Source: Bombyx mori (Eukaryota > Arthropoda > Insecta > Lepidoptera > Bombycidae). Taken from it: a stretch of 64,000 nt of DNA. Shown piece after piece: positions 34,161 to 45,166 of the stretch (the stretch's first letter is position 1; each line of letters starts with the position of its first letter). The stretch lies in NCBI RefSeq assembly GCF_030269925.1, contig NC_085123.1, positions 2,604,001 to 2,668,000 of the forward strand, in the 5' to 3' direction. Under the pieces are notes generated by a model. That model was not told where the DNA came from. It saw only the letters and a program-made list of their open reading frames with translations, and searched no databases. A program made the translations under genes and the position numbers.

Positions 34161-35555
34161 ACTAATAGTAGATATAGAATAATAGATATTAGTTTCACCA
34201 ATTTGACCGATAAACTAAAGTTACATCGTATTTATTTCGAGCGTATCGAAACATAAAACAAAAAGCATTACTTTCCTTCGGCAGTTCGGATAAAAAGAAA
34301 CTCACTAAGACATTGAAATTAATTATAATACGATCGGCTTCCGACCGATTCTACAATCTTTGAATAAAAGTTATCCTTCAAATAGATCTGACTGAATAGA
34401 AAAGCCATTTTATAGTTTATACCAGCAAAAATAAGTTTTTATTATGTTTATTTTTTCATATTTCATGTGATGATTTTAATTTACAAACTTAAAAGAAATT
34501 ATGTAGACTCAGCAACTCATTAATGGTCATTAATTTGCATGGTCGTAATGCAATGAGACAAGACATATGTATTAAGTTATAATTATTCAGTTTGACGTAT
34601 GTATTTTAATATATGAGATGTCATTAAATTCGTTTCAGTCGTGAGAAAGACATAGGCTATATCATTTTAACGTGTACTGAGATAAAGAGGTCAAATAATT
34701 ATTTATTCATTACCTTAGAGCTTTCCAAAATAATAACTGTCATTTAAAATAAAATACTAATTGAAACATACGTAAAAGCCAATCATAAAAAAATAGTATC
34801 TAAAAATCGAAAAACAAGATCTATAAAATTTCTTCAACATCAATATATAATAAAACATCATCAACATTTAATAAAACAGTAGAATTCAACGTATCTGTAA
34901 ATAGAAGAAAATTAATAATAATAATATAATGAAGAATAATACCCAAACAATAACCATTTTTTTGTAAATTATCTGTCCGATTATTCGCGCACATGTCCCA
35001 AAACACAAAACGAATTTTCTTGTAGCTATCACATGTAGACAGAGTTTAATAAACACCTTGTGTCATTAAAATCAGATAATACCAAACGTTACTTGAAGAA
35101 TTTTTGGAATTAACTTCTCTACTATAAGTATTTTCTTCGGGATTCTTGAGACGAAGACATAATTAAAACTACTTATAGTCTTTTATCTCGTGTTTTTTAT
35201 TCTCATTCGGAGTATTTCGTGAATTACTTCACACGTTAAAGGAGGGGATGGGAGGTATTACCTGGATGTGACATTGTGTACCAAGGAACAGGGAGGTTAA
35301 AAGCTTTGTCGTAACTTTATTGTTACATGTTAAGGCTTAGAATGCTAAAACGCAAAATTTATATGTGAAGTATACCTTTCAAAGCTTATCCTAACTAGAT
35401 TTATATTTACTAATACTTTTATGAAATTATCTCTCGCGCAATAACGTTCGAATTTCAAGAGCAGCGTTGTGACGCAGGCGAGACGATAAAATTCACAAGA
35501 GTTCTGAATTCAGCGAGTGCTTTTAGAGAGTGATTGATTTTATTAAACATTATTT
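34161..35555. other. 1.4 kb unassigned
   Basis: AT-rich, no gene or repeat recognised. Confidence 0.4.
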
Positions 35556-35885
35556 CTTCTTCTTCTTCTTCTTTATATCCACCTTATCCCAATATGTGGC
35601 ATCGGCACACCAAATTTTTCTATTCTGTTTTCTTCTATCAGTCCTCATCTCAACGCTCACTCCTCTCTCTCTCATATCGTCATTCCACAGTCCATCCGTA
35701 CCTTCTTCGGTCAACCTCTTTCCATTCTCTACCATTTTCATACATCTCCTAGTCACATGCATCTCTTCTCTACGCATCTATGTCCGCTAACCGTCCGCTC
35801 TTTAATTTGTCAATCACCGGGGCTACTTTCATACTTCCTCTGATATACTCATTCCTTATCTTGTCCATTATTGTCATTCTACACA
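35556..35885 (-). pseudogene. RTE-type LINE 3' end with (GAA)n tail
   Basis: The minus strand encodes, in pieces, MDKIRNEYIRGSMKVAPVID and then MRREEMHVTRRCMKM..VENGKR..DDMRERGVSVEM..DRRKQNRKIWCADATYW. This is the C-terminal signature of insect endonuclease-reverse transcriptases (RNEYIRGS...DKL...GHVMRRE-HVTRR). The frame breaks between these pieces. The element ends in a trinucleotide run (TTC on plus, GAA on minus, about 35556-35573), as RTE-type LINEs often do. Confidence 0.7.
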
Positions 35886-36608
35886 CTTAAAAAAATTAAA
35901 GATTATTAATTTTTATTTAAAATAAGACAAAAGTGAGAAGAACTTTTTTTATTATGATTATTTTATGTATTTAAGAACAATATTTAAATCAATGCTTAGA
36001 AACAATATTTAAAAACAATATAACAATAGCGGCACAGCACCAATTTGGCACCTTTCAAATGGAAGCCCAATGTTGATTCACCACTAGTTACTGTGACTAA
36101 GACCCTATCTGATCTTCACTGTTCGCTAATAAAGCCGGTGTCTAAAATTAGATCATTTAGAACATCAGAAACGCTAGTCTAATTATTGTTATATAGAAGC
36201 AATATCCTTTACCGGAATAGCCTCGGATTTACTATCCTCGAACAATGAAAATAACTGGCACTGATTCATAGGGCAATTGTTATGACTAATTGGATGGATT
36301 AATATCTCAATAATTGTGGGGAAATTCATTAAGTGCAAGTCATTATCCGACTTGAATCGGATTTATCTGAGCGGAGTTAATTGTAGATTGGCGCACGTCT
36401 GAAATCAGGCGCAACTCTAACTGTTACTGCAACGCTTTCACTGGTTTGGTTAACAATTTATTGACATGAAAACTTACTGTATATTGGGTGTGTGAGCTAG
36501 AACAGTATCCATTTCTTCCCATTGTAGAAGGTGACTAATCGAATCACTGGAGAATTGGCTATAGCGTTCTCCAAGTATCATACCATAGTGCGGTCGTCAA
36601 TCAGCATT
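35886..36608. other. Unassigned
   Basis: AT-rich; no feature supported. Confidence 0.4.
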
Positions 36609-36990
36609 TACTGGTGTTAGGGCTTTTTTGATTCCGTATCGATGGGTACCAACGTTCATCTTATTTCTACCGCGAAGTCAGCATGCGTTTCAGCTTGAAA
36701 GATGGAACAGCCATTATACAGCATAACTGAAATTTCGGCCTCATGTCTAAAGATGGACGATGGTAGATGGTAGACGGTAGATGTAAGACGGTGAGAAGCG
36801 CCTAGGCTCTGCCCCTAGCATGGCTGACGTCCACGAGTGGCGCTCTCCACTCGCCATCAACTGGGTAAGCTCGTCTGCCTACAGGGGCAATAAAGAAAAA
36901 TATAGATAGCGGAATTCAGTTTATAATTTCTATGGACTCCGATAGTGAACACAGGGTGAGCCATGAGCTTTTTCCCCCATTTATGTAACA
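36609..36990 (+). mobile_element. Bm1 SINE, old and interrupted
   Basis: Body at 36609-36760 ('catcttatttctaccgcgaa', 'gcgtttcagcttgaaagatg') and tail at 36925-36990 ('tctatggactccgatagtg', 'gtgagccatgagctt'), separated by a minisatellite-like 'gatggtagatggtagacgg' tract and a LINE-C tail. Confidence 0.55.
36785..36902 (+). mobile_element. LINE-C 3' tail inside Bm1
   Basis: 'taggctctgcccctagcatg', 'gctgacgtccacgagtgg', 'gctcgtctgcctacagggg', 'caataaagaaaaa'. It splits an older Bm1. Confidence 0.65.
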
Positions 36991-37004
36991 AATAGTAAAA
37001 AACC

Positions 37005-37855
37005 ATTCCACCTGCTTGATAACCCGAGTAATTGAAATTCCCGGATATAAACTTAGTTCATTTCAACCCGTTGAAGACACAAATTTGCGCGTTCACTGCG
37101 AAGAAGGACCCCTTTGTAATGGCGCTGCAATTCCAAGGAGTATCCCGGCAACTTTCCGAGAGTATCGGGATACTTGGGGTCGACATTTTGAGCGATGTCC
37201 AATTTCGGAGTCATTTGGAAAGCAAAGCCAAGTTGGCGTTCAAAATTCTGGGAGTCTTCAACAGAGCGAAGCGGTACTTCACGCCTGGACAAAGACTTTT
37301 GCTTTACAAAGCACAAGTCCGGCCTCGCGTGGAGTACTGCTCCCATCTCTGCGTCGGGGCTCCCAAATACCAGCTTCTTCTATATGACTCCATACAGAAA
37401 AAGGCAGTTCGGATTGTCGACAATCCTATCCTCACGGATCGTTTGGAGCCTCTGGGTTTGCGGAGGGACTTCGGTTCCCTCTGTATTTTGTGCCGTATGT
37501 TCCATGGGGAATGCTCTGAGGAATTGTTTGAAATGATCCCCTCATCTCCTTTTTATCATCGCATCACCCGCCATCGGAGCAAAGTCCAACCATATTATCT
37601 GGAACCGCTGCGTTCATCGACAGTGCGTTTCCAGAGATCTTTTTTGCCACGTACATCCGGCTATGGAATGAGCTCCCCTCCACGGTGTTTCCCGAGCGCT
37701 ATGAGATGTCCTTCTTCAAACGAGGCTTGGGGAGAGTATTAAGCGGTAGGCAGCGGCTTGGCTCTGTCCCTGGCATAGCTGAAGTCCATGGGCGACGGTA
37801 ACCACTCACCATCAGGTGGGCCGTATGCTCGTCTGCCTACAAGGGCAATAAAAAA
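37005..37855 (+). pseudogene. LINE-C reverse transcriptase C-terminal region, best copy
   Basis: Frame 37032-37742 encodes the region downstream of the RT catalytic motifs: NLVHFNPLKTQICAFTAKKD, LGVDILSDVQFRSHLESKAK, NRAKRYFTPGQRLLLYKAQV, RPRVEYCSHL, SIQKKAVRIVDNP, GLRRDFGSLCILCRMFHGEC. After SFLPRT the frame shifts by one base. The native continuation in the other frame reads IRLWNELPSTVFPERYEMSF, FKRGL, then GRQRLGSVPGIAEVHGRR and a stop. A 3' tail follows ('accatcaggtgggccgtat', 'gggcaataaaaaaaa'). The catalytic domain and everything upstream are missing, so this is a 5'-truncated, frameshifted copy. The clade is CR1/Jockey-like by the LWN-LP motif; I am not sure which. Confidence 0.75.
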
Positions 37856-38035
37856 AAAATCAGAGTGATGACTTCAAGCTATCGAGTAGAATCTATAATT
37901 AGATTTAGTAAAATACAGAGAGCTTTTACATTGTTATAAGAACACATTTATAGCGTATACGGAGTTCTAGTGGTAACACCGAAAAATCAACTAGAAAGTG
38001 GGTAGACAGATCGGTCGTAACATCCTACTCGCAGT

Positions 38036-38389
38036 CTACTCAGTAAAACTTAAAATCGTGGTTAGAACCAGTTTAATAACAGTATTTATCATAGTTCGCG
38101 CGGTACGTAACATATCAGTTTCTCTATACACCGTCTGTGGGCGTGTTATTCGATGCAACCAGAATCTCAACGTCTCGACTACATAAAGATTATCGTCAAA
38201 CAACTCTGGAGATTTTAGTTTAAACTTCATGCTCCTTCCGTTGGATCTTGATGGTATACCTAATTTAGATGTTGGAACGTCCCGTTTTGATGCGGGAATA
38301 CCGAGTTTATATCGTTCGAGATCTGCGAAAGTGGATTTATCAATGTTTATCTTAATCATAGTTAGGAATTTTCTGAGAACCGACCGCAA
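38036..38389 (-). CDS. Unrecognised ORF, 117 aa
   Basis: The frame opens MRSVLRKFLTMIKINIDKST and contains an imperfect repeat, KLGIPASKRDVPTSKLGIPS, giving a short internal duplication around KLGIP. The C-terminal half (LYVVETLRFWLHRITRPQTV) is mixed in composition. Not AT-noise by composition, but I recognise no family. There is no clear signal peptide; a hydrophobic stretch occurs near the end (MINTVIKLVLTTILSF). No obvious neighbour relationship. It may be an exon or TE fragment, or chance. Confidence 0.25.
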   Translation of the reverse strand: MRSVLRKFLTMIKINIDKSTFADLERYKLGIPASKRDVPTSKLGIPSRSNGRSMKFKLKSPELFDDNLYVVETLRFWLHRITRPQTVYRETDMLRTARTMINTVIKLVLTTILSFTE

Positions 38390-38518
38390 GCGGATTTTAT
38401 CGAAAGGTTTTTTTTTTCATAAATTAACTATGCAGTTACTTAAGCCATTCGACGTCACAACGTGGCCTCCGCGCCATCCTTGAGACTAATGAGAAAGAGC
38501 TATCCACGACTGCTGTCC

Positions 38519-38595
38519 TATGTACCCTTCAAACCGAAACCAAATACTGCTTCACTGTAGAAATAAGCAGGATGGTCATACGAGCTTGCCACATG
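38519..38595 (-). mobile_element. Bm1 fragment
   Basis: 'cccttcaaaccgaaacc', 'tactgcttcactgtagaaat', 'aagcaggatggtcatacg'. Body only. Confidence 0.55.
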
Positions 38596-38691
38596 TAACC
38601 GATTAACATTAGTGGACCTTTAGTCCATCTGCCTTAATTAACGAAAAATAATCCAAATGACTAAAAGCACACAGTGTTAAGAAAATGTCGC

Positions 38692-39095
38692 TTTTTTATT
38701 TCTCAGATATATGGACGAGCTCACGGCCCACCTAGTTTTAAGTGGCGTCGCCCATCTTGAGACATGAGTTCTGAGTCTCACCTTTTGCAGTATAACGACT
38801 ACCCCACACTTCAAACCGAAACGCTTTACTGCTTCACGGCAGTAATAGGCAGGGTGGTGGTACCTACCGTGCGGACTCACAAGAGGTCCTACCGCCAGTA
38901 ATTACGTAAATTATAATTTTGCGGGTTTGATTTTTATTACACGATGTTATTCCTTCACCGTGGAAGTCAGTCGTGAGCATTTGTTAAGTACGTATTTCAT
39001 TGGAAAAATTGGTACCCTACTGCGGGATTCAAACACCGTTGCATCGCTAGATACGAATGCGCCGGACGTCTTATCCTTTAGGCCACGACGACTTC
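38692..39095 (-). mobile_element. Bm1: Nearly full-length Bm1 SINE
   Basis: Tail ('ttatttctcagatatatgg'), body, linker ('acgtaaattataattttgcg') and tRNA-like head ending 'ggccacgacgacttc'. The B box reads GTTTGAATCCC (one change) and the body carries an internal deletion after 'aagtgg'. Immediately after, 39103-39140 holds the start of another minus-strand Bm1 body ('ccctaccaccggtatta'). Confidence 0.8.
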
Positions 39096-39140
39096 GAATA
39101 TTTTACCACCTGTGTGGACTCACATGACGCCCTACCACCG

Positions 39141-40029
39141 GTATTATCAAAACAAAAGACGTACATTTCATGAGGCTACGTTCCGGATACATTACTTCAA
39201 TGCGATTCTAATGTATAAATCTGCTCTCAATTATCTTGATTGTGGTGTCTCTAAAGAAGTCAATGTCAATCAAGTCTTGGTGGATACTCGGACATTTGGA
39301 GCTCATTAAATGTAGGCATTTTGGTGCGATGCGCCGTCGGTTTGCCGCCATGATATTCGGAGCATTTTCCCCAACACAACACGCGTCCATACGTCATTAG
39401 ATCTAACCGCTACAAAGTATGTAAATTCCGTTCTATTTTCCCCCGTAATCCGGAGTTCCTTGTGGCTACAAACGCTTAAGAATAAATTCCTATTTGAATG
39501 CCCTTTTGCCGAGACTCTGGGCAATAAATTGATCTAATAAGCGTGCGGATCGTCTGCCTGTCTGTGTGACGCTTCGATATTTTTGGTCCATTGTTTGAAC
39601 AAACATTGGTCCAGACACTTTACTTGGAAGTATTTGAATAAATATTGGTAAATTGGTAGTTCTCAAGAATGTTCTACTACATATATTTTGGCAATAAACT
39701 ACGGACTTGTTTTTGATTTGTTTTTTTTTTAAATCGTTTTTAAAGAACTTTTTAATAATGCCTTATAGGATCATGATTCAATGATCGTTTTGTAGGAGCA
39801 AAAAAGAAGACGGATATGGTTATCGGAACATCACGGCATCAGTACAACTATATGAATATTAGCGATAGGATATATAATCTTAGAAGCCTTTCTCTAATTT
39901 ATATCTAAGTTTGATAAATAGGATAGACCGTATGACTTTGGTCTGATGACTTATTAAGAGCGGGAAATTACATTAGATTTTGTAATGAAAGTGTTACCAT
40001 TTCACATGAGAACGAATTGTTAATAATGT
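39141..40029. other. Unassigned
   Basis: 39150-39560 is less AT-rich with short frames on both strands (65, 60 and 72 aa) and no recognisable domain. The rest is AT-rich. Confidence 0.35.
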
Positions 40030-40133
40030 TAATAATACTGAGAATGATCTGCGGACTTGTTCGAAATAATCAATCCCCTTTGTCTCCTTTTTACCATTGC
40101 ACTGCACTGTACAAGAGTTCACAGTAGTAACTA

Positions 40134-40524
40134 TAGTTGTTGCAATGTACGAACCCGCGTGGCTTTTATTTGTAGTTGTAATCGTAAATACACATTTTCG
40201 TCAGTCCTAACCCATGCATCAGCTCGCTGAGTTTCTCGCCGGATCTTCTCAGCGGATCACGATTCCGATCGTACTCTCTCGGGTAGATGTTAACAAATCC
40301 CACCTCTCTTGGCTGAGCCTTTACTCGCCCACCTGTCCTGGTGAAACTGGAAAGGCCTCCGGGCCAACAAAAATCCTTCAATCCTAAAAAAAAATTTCTT
40401 TTGTGTGTGCACCCTACGGAGCGATCAGTAGCTACATTAGCTACATATAGCCCACATTGACGCGTATACAGATTGATCACGCACACAACTAAGGGCAGCG
40501 CGCAGTCGTACATAGCAACAACTA
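40134..40524. mobile_element. TIR element flanked by TA, inserted in LINE-C
   Basis: Left terminus TAGTTGTTGCAATGTACGA and right terminus TCGTACATAGCAACAACTA are inverted repeats with one mismatch in 19. Both sides carry TA (40132-40133 and 40525-40526), as Tc1/mariner insertions do. No transposase is present. It carries a JA fragment as internal cargo. Confidence 0.7.
40200..40395 (+). mobile_element. JA LINE 3' end inside the TIR element
   Basis: 'cagctcgctgagtttctc', 'gccggatcttctcagcgg', 'cttggctgagcctttactcg', 'cccacctgtcctggtgaaac', 'ggaaaggcctccgggcc', 'atccttcaatcct', poly(A). A segment of about 60 bp is deleted after 'gattccgatcg'. Confidence 0.7.
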
Positions 40525-40775
40525 TAGCATCGCCGCGTTCATCGATATTGCGCTTCTATTGATGGTTTTTGTCATCTACCTTCCGTCTGCGGAATGAGCT
40601 CCCCTGCACGGTGCTTCTAAAGTATGACAATATGTTCATCTTCAAACGATTTTTGCGGAGTATGCAGTGGTAGGCAGCGATTTGGCTGGGCCTTTGGCAT
40701 TTCTGACGTCCATATGAGACAGTAATCACTCACGATCAGGTAAGCTATGTGTTCGTTAGGCTACAGAGGCAATAA

Positions 40776-42599
40776 AAATAAAGACGATTGGTCAGGATTT
40801 AATGTTCAAAGCAACGGCCAATATAAGGCCTTTAAAGAAAAGTGTTCCGCCAAAGTTTGGTCCAACGTTTGCTGTCTGCGATTGGAGTTAATAAATGCGA
40901 TGCATCGTGAGCTTCAGGTGTTGATCTACCAGGTGTGTTGGTGGCCGACGTAACTGGAATCTTGTGGAATTTAAGTAAAATCGGTCTTATTCAACATAAA
41001 TATAATAATATAATTGACATATCAATTTTTCCTACTTAATTTTCTAATTTTTGTTCTAATTTTTTATCACTTATTTATCTATTTCAATTAAGAATAAAAA
41101 GAAACCTATCACATCTTTCATCACCTTGAACTTTAAATATGCTTAAAGATATAAAAAATACAACACTTTCTGTACTGATCTTGTCTACAATTGTGAACAA
41201 TTATCTTTTACCATAAAAGCTACTCATTTACAGTTACAACTAAATGCTTATGCCTTATTTTTAAGCCACTCCGTAATTATCTCAATTAAACTATTATTAG
41301 TAAAACACAGTTCACGTCAGTTAACCTGAGGCTTCCTTCTGACAGGTACTCTGATAAAATAATAAAGCTACCACGAGTAATTATTCACCTTAATATGGCA
41401 ACACTAGCATATACGACGCCTCGTAAAAAAACAGCCTCATAACTGGCACTTAACACGTCAGAAACTTCATAATTTTAAGAGCAAATAAAATTTTAACACC
41501 ATCCATATTGTGCCATCTCTTTTTTTAATATTGTTTAATAATATAGTGCGAGTGAAACAGAAAGAGTTTATTAACTTGCTGTTTGCATCTTGTTTCGCCA
41601 CCGAATCATAAAATTTAACTCGGAATTTATTTTAGTCGATAAAATTGTTATTTGTTCAATTATTATTTTATAGTCAACTGAATATTTTTATTACCTGAAA
41701 TATATGATCTATAATCTGATGTAATTGTTTGTCAAATTTTGTTATTAAGCATGACATAAACACATAAAAATATAATAAGTACACGTACATTTATCCAAAT
41801 TTAAGGTTTGAGTGGCGTTTTACAATATTCATCGAAATATAAATCGATGTATGGCATTTCTTTTGGCAAACCTGTGCTCATATTTACATCAATCAATAAA
41901 GGTTCACGAACGCTCATTATGTATTTTCTATTTCGATTCCATTATGTAAAAGGTACTGCTTTCATAGTAGCAACACGCGGGGTGGTCATTTAACCAATTA
42001 ATGCCAGCCAAAAGTGGCTACATACTATCTTCATAAATTTATTTATGTGTTCAATTTAATAAATAATAGCGAAATACAGTATCCTATTTAACATGCCGGT
42101 TATTCTTGTAACGTCTCTCTGCAAATACAGGAGTTTACTCTACGTTACAATGTTGCAAATAAAAAAAACAGGATCAATTACACATTTTGCATTCACCAAT
42201 AAACGAACGTGTTAAGAATGCTCCTAATGAAATTTGATCTGCACATGAATGACATATTAAGCATATAAAAAGAAGCAATTACGTGTTTAGAAAATGCGTT
42301 TTGTTTTTCTGAATGATACGCGATTTTTTTTTTGTATCAATTATTTTTGATTCAGAGAACGAAAACCGTTTTCCAAACACATATATCGTAGATAAATCGG
42401 TGATATATCAGTATTGTCAGCAATAAAAAATAGTATGTTGTTATTAAAATTGAAACCATCATGCCTATGCTCGGTGTGGCCGTATTTAATTCTCTCGACA
42501 GGCAATTCTAACACGGTGAAGTAATAAAAACGTGTAATAAAAATTTAATTCGAAGAAAATTTTCGTGAGATTAATTACTGATCGCAGTTTAAGTCGCAG
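40776..42599. other. 1.8 kb unassigned
   Basis: AT-rich; the 68-aa frame at 40747-40953 has no recognisable domain. No repeat identified. Confidence 0.4.
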
Positions 42600-42706
42600 T
42601 CGCATCTAAAACCCGCACGGGCCCGGTCTACTCATTTACTGCTGCGAAGCAGTAAGTGCAGTAACAGGTTTCAGTTTAAAGGGTAGAACAGTCGTTATGC
42701 TGCACA
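42600..42706 (+). mobile_element. Bm1 fragment, decayed
   Basis: 'gaagcagtaagtgcagtaac', 'tttcagtttaaagggtagaa'. Body only, cut off by the JB insertion. Confidence 0.5.
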
Positions 42707-42985
42707 GTCGACGTCGCCCAAAACACGTCATCTCAGATCCTCCCGATCCACTAACGGTGCTCGGCGGGCTCGGCGAGTAAATTAACCCACAGACAGCCCA
42801 CTGAGTTTCTCGCGGGATGTTCTCAGTGAGTCGCGTTTCCCAGTGGTAGATTCTGCGAAGCACGACTCTTGCTAGGGTTTGTGTTAGCAACACTCCGGTT
42901 TGAACCCCGTGAGCTCACTTACATGTTAGGGTGAAGCTGAAATATCCTCTCAAGGTTACCAGCATAGGTAGGAAAAAAAGAAAAA
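42707..42985 (+). mobile_element. JB LINE 3' end
   Basis: 'gtcgacgtcgcccaaaacac', 'cagcccactgagtttctcg', 'gattctgcgaagcacgactc', 'gaaccccgtgagctcac', 'gtaggaaaaaaag'. The stem II arms are damaged. Confidence 0.7.
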
Positions 42986-43027
42986 AATGAATAGTACGAC
43001 AATCGTTCGTATAATAGTGTATCTGCT

Positions 43028-43240
43028 ACTAATGCCGATGCGCTGGTCCGATCAGATTAAGACTTGATTTGGACTCTAGCATCAATGTCGCTATCCACTG
43101 CGCGGAGGACAGGAATGGAGGAAGGAAGGAATGGAGGAAGGAAGGAATGGAGGAACACAGTCCTATCAAAAGTGTTCCGTAAAGGTCACGACCCTCAGCA
43201 CTGAGGAATTCGCGCACGGAGGGAGTAGGAGGCTACTAAT
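43028..43240 (+). pseudogene. RTE-type LINE 3' fragment with internal minisatellite
   Basis: Reads MRWSDQIKT, then INVAIHCAEDR in another frame, and later 'gtcacgaccctcagcactgagg', matching the tail at 13600-13625. A 'ggaatggaggaaggaa' repeat, about 2.7 copies at 43112-43155, has expanded where the family has a single GW-R-like segment. Confidence 0.55.
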
Positions 43241-43257
43241 TATAATATACTAGATGG

Positions 43258-43572
43258 CCGGTATAGCAAATTTCCTATTTCTGCCGTGAAGCAGTAATGC
43301 GTTTTGGTTTGAAAACCGAGAAAGACGATCTACTGCACAACTGAAACTCAGAATTCATTTGGCAAAGTGGATTGTAAAATTTAAGTAAATTTTTTTTAAT
43401 TATTTTATTGTCCCTAGACGAGAGCATAGGGCCCATCTGAAGGTGATTGGTTACCGTCGCCCATGGACTTCAGCAATACCAAGGGTAGAGTCAACCTGCT
43501 CCCAGTAATCTATGGGTTGCGGTAAAAATTTAATACCAGGTGAGTCGTAAGCTCACCAAAGCAATAAAAAAA
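43258..43572 (+). mobile_element. Bm1 SINE split by a LINE-C tail
   Basis: Left part 43258-43385 ('cctatttctgccgtgaagc', 'gcgttttggtttgaaa'); right part 43500-43572 ('atctatgggttgcggta', 'ataccaggtgagtcgtaag', 'caaagcaataaaaaaa'). The insert is at 43395-43500. Confidence 0.6.
43395..43500 (-). mobile_element. LINE-C 3' tail inside Bm1
   Basis: 'ttattgtccctagacgagag', 'gcccatctgaaggtgattgg', 'cgcccatggactt', 'gagtcaacctgctcccag'. Confidence 0.65.
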
Positions 43573-45011
43573 ATCCGACCTCCTGGAACTAACTCCCTAT
43601 AGCCATTCAATTTCCACTTCTACCTTATTCGGGGAATTTCTCCTTAGTTGGATAAACTTTGCCAACCGCCTGCTAGATGCCTCACGCAATGTATCACCCG
43701 GACTTTGAGAGCCATTAAGGACGATTTCGCTTAGTGCCAGTTTTTTAAACATTAGACATCGCACAAAGTGTCAATAGTATTAGGTCCCACCAGCTGGTCC
43801 ACCATTAATCTGCAGTACCACATCAGGAATCCAGCCCGCCTCGTTGAGCAATGACTAATTGAGGTAACTATCTCTTACAATACAGTGGCAATTTGCATTT
43901 CGATTTGATTTATTGCCGGCTCGCGAACTGAGCCGCATTTTGATCAACATAAATACTTCATTTGCCTATCATTGTAGTTTTATCATCGATCTAAAGATAG
44001 CTTTGGAGGCATTAAAGTCAACGTTGAATATGAAATTCATTCATTCATGTTTTTCGTAAGTTACTAATGGAACTATATTTAACTTTAATATTAACTTTAA
44101 TAAATTTCTTCACTTTTTTTTATAAGCAACTGGATTTTAGTGCGCCATTATCGTCAGTGTCGAGTTTAAAAAATCTTCGATTATGAAATAGTTTAACGTG
44201 AAGCTAAATGAGATGAAATTGATTAATTTGAGACTTTATCAATTGGAATGAAATTAAAAGAAATGAGATGAGATAGGATGAAATTAAGTCTTAGTAAAAT
44301 AGTGGCTGTTTACTGAAACTTTTTCAGTTGGCTTATAAGAAGAACCCGTGAAGCTACGTCCAGCGGCTTTGATTTATTTTCCCACATTTGTGCATTTTCA
44401 CAGATGCTAACCTAAAATTAAAATAATAAGTCACCATTATCACATATTTAAACTTGTTGAAACACTAAATGAACAAAATAAAATAAATTCATTTCTTTAG
44501 TTCCCGCCAAAAAGTTTTTCATAAATTTGGTGCCTTAATATCACATAGTTTGTATACTTTTAATTTTTTTGTCTTTCACTCCGACATATTATTATGTTCC
44601 TTTCTATCGACGTATAAGCAAAGACATAATAGTTAAGTATTAAATTCTCCTCTATCTGTGTCCAATAAGTTTTTTTTTATAGCTATTAATGAACTTTAGT
44701 GCTACCGCTAAAATATATTTGTTTTTTTTTTAATACACCGTAACAAAACAAAAGAGTATTTACTTTAAATTAATCTAAGTCCTGAGACGTCAAGTGAATA
44801 TGGTCGAATTTTGATAATCGGGAAAAGGAGCTCACCACTACGCGACTAATAAAATCTAGACATTAGATTATATTAGATGAGAGCTATAAATCTCATTTTA
44901 TTGTATTAACGATTGATTGACCTACCTTTGAAAACGAAACACATAAATTCTCCCCAATAAAAATACATAGTGCATCATATTAGCTCCAGTGAAACTCAAG
45001 CGACTACCAAG
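43573..45011. other. Mostly unassigned, contains R4 copy 2
   Basis: 44200-44440 is the R4 repeat (next entry). Otherwise AT-rich with no gene supported. Confidence 0.4.
44200..44440 (+). repeat. Dispersed repeat R4, copy 2
   Basis: 'gcttataagaagaacccgtg', 'agctacgtccagcggctttg', 'ttattttcccacatttgtgc' correspond to 25910-26000. A weaker relative may lie at 54640-54790. Confidence 0.4.
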
Positions 45012-45166
45012 AAGCAACCGTTGTAACTATACTGAGACCTTAGAACTTATATCTAAAGGTGGGTGGCGCATTTACGTTGTGGATGTCTATGGGCTCCAGT
45101 GGCCACTTAACACCAGGTGGGCTGTGAGCTCGTCCACCCATCAAAGCAATAAAATAAAAAAATAAG
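45012..45166 (+). mobile_element. Bm1 SINE 3' half
   Basis: 'gttgtaactatactgagacc', 'ggcgcatttacgttgtggat', 'cgtccacccatcaaagcaat', A-rich tail. Confidence 0.85.

Larger units (their letters stand above)
40030..40775 (+). pseudogene. LINE-C 3' region, split by a TIR element
   Basis: The left part (40050-40131) matches the LINE-C coding region 'tttgaaatgatcccctcatc..tcctttttatcat'. The right part (40527-40775) resumes with 'gccgcgttcatcgatattgc', the LRxWNELP segment ('cggaatgagctcccctgcac') and the 3' tail 'aggcaataaaaata'. The 391-bp insert at 40134-40524 separates them. Confidence 0.65.

Noticed and set aside
35530..35790. 86-aa plus-strand ORF rich in F, S and L
   Set aside because: It starts in a TTC microsatellite and is antisense to the RTE-type reverse transcriptase tail, which has the recognisable signature.
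37053..37346. 97-aa minus-strand ORF and 113- and 123-aa plus-strand ORFs overlapping LINE-C
   Set aside because: They are shadows of the LINE-C reverse transcriptase frame at 37032-37742, which carries the recognisable RT C-terminal sequence.
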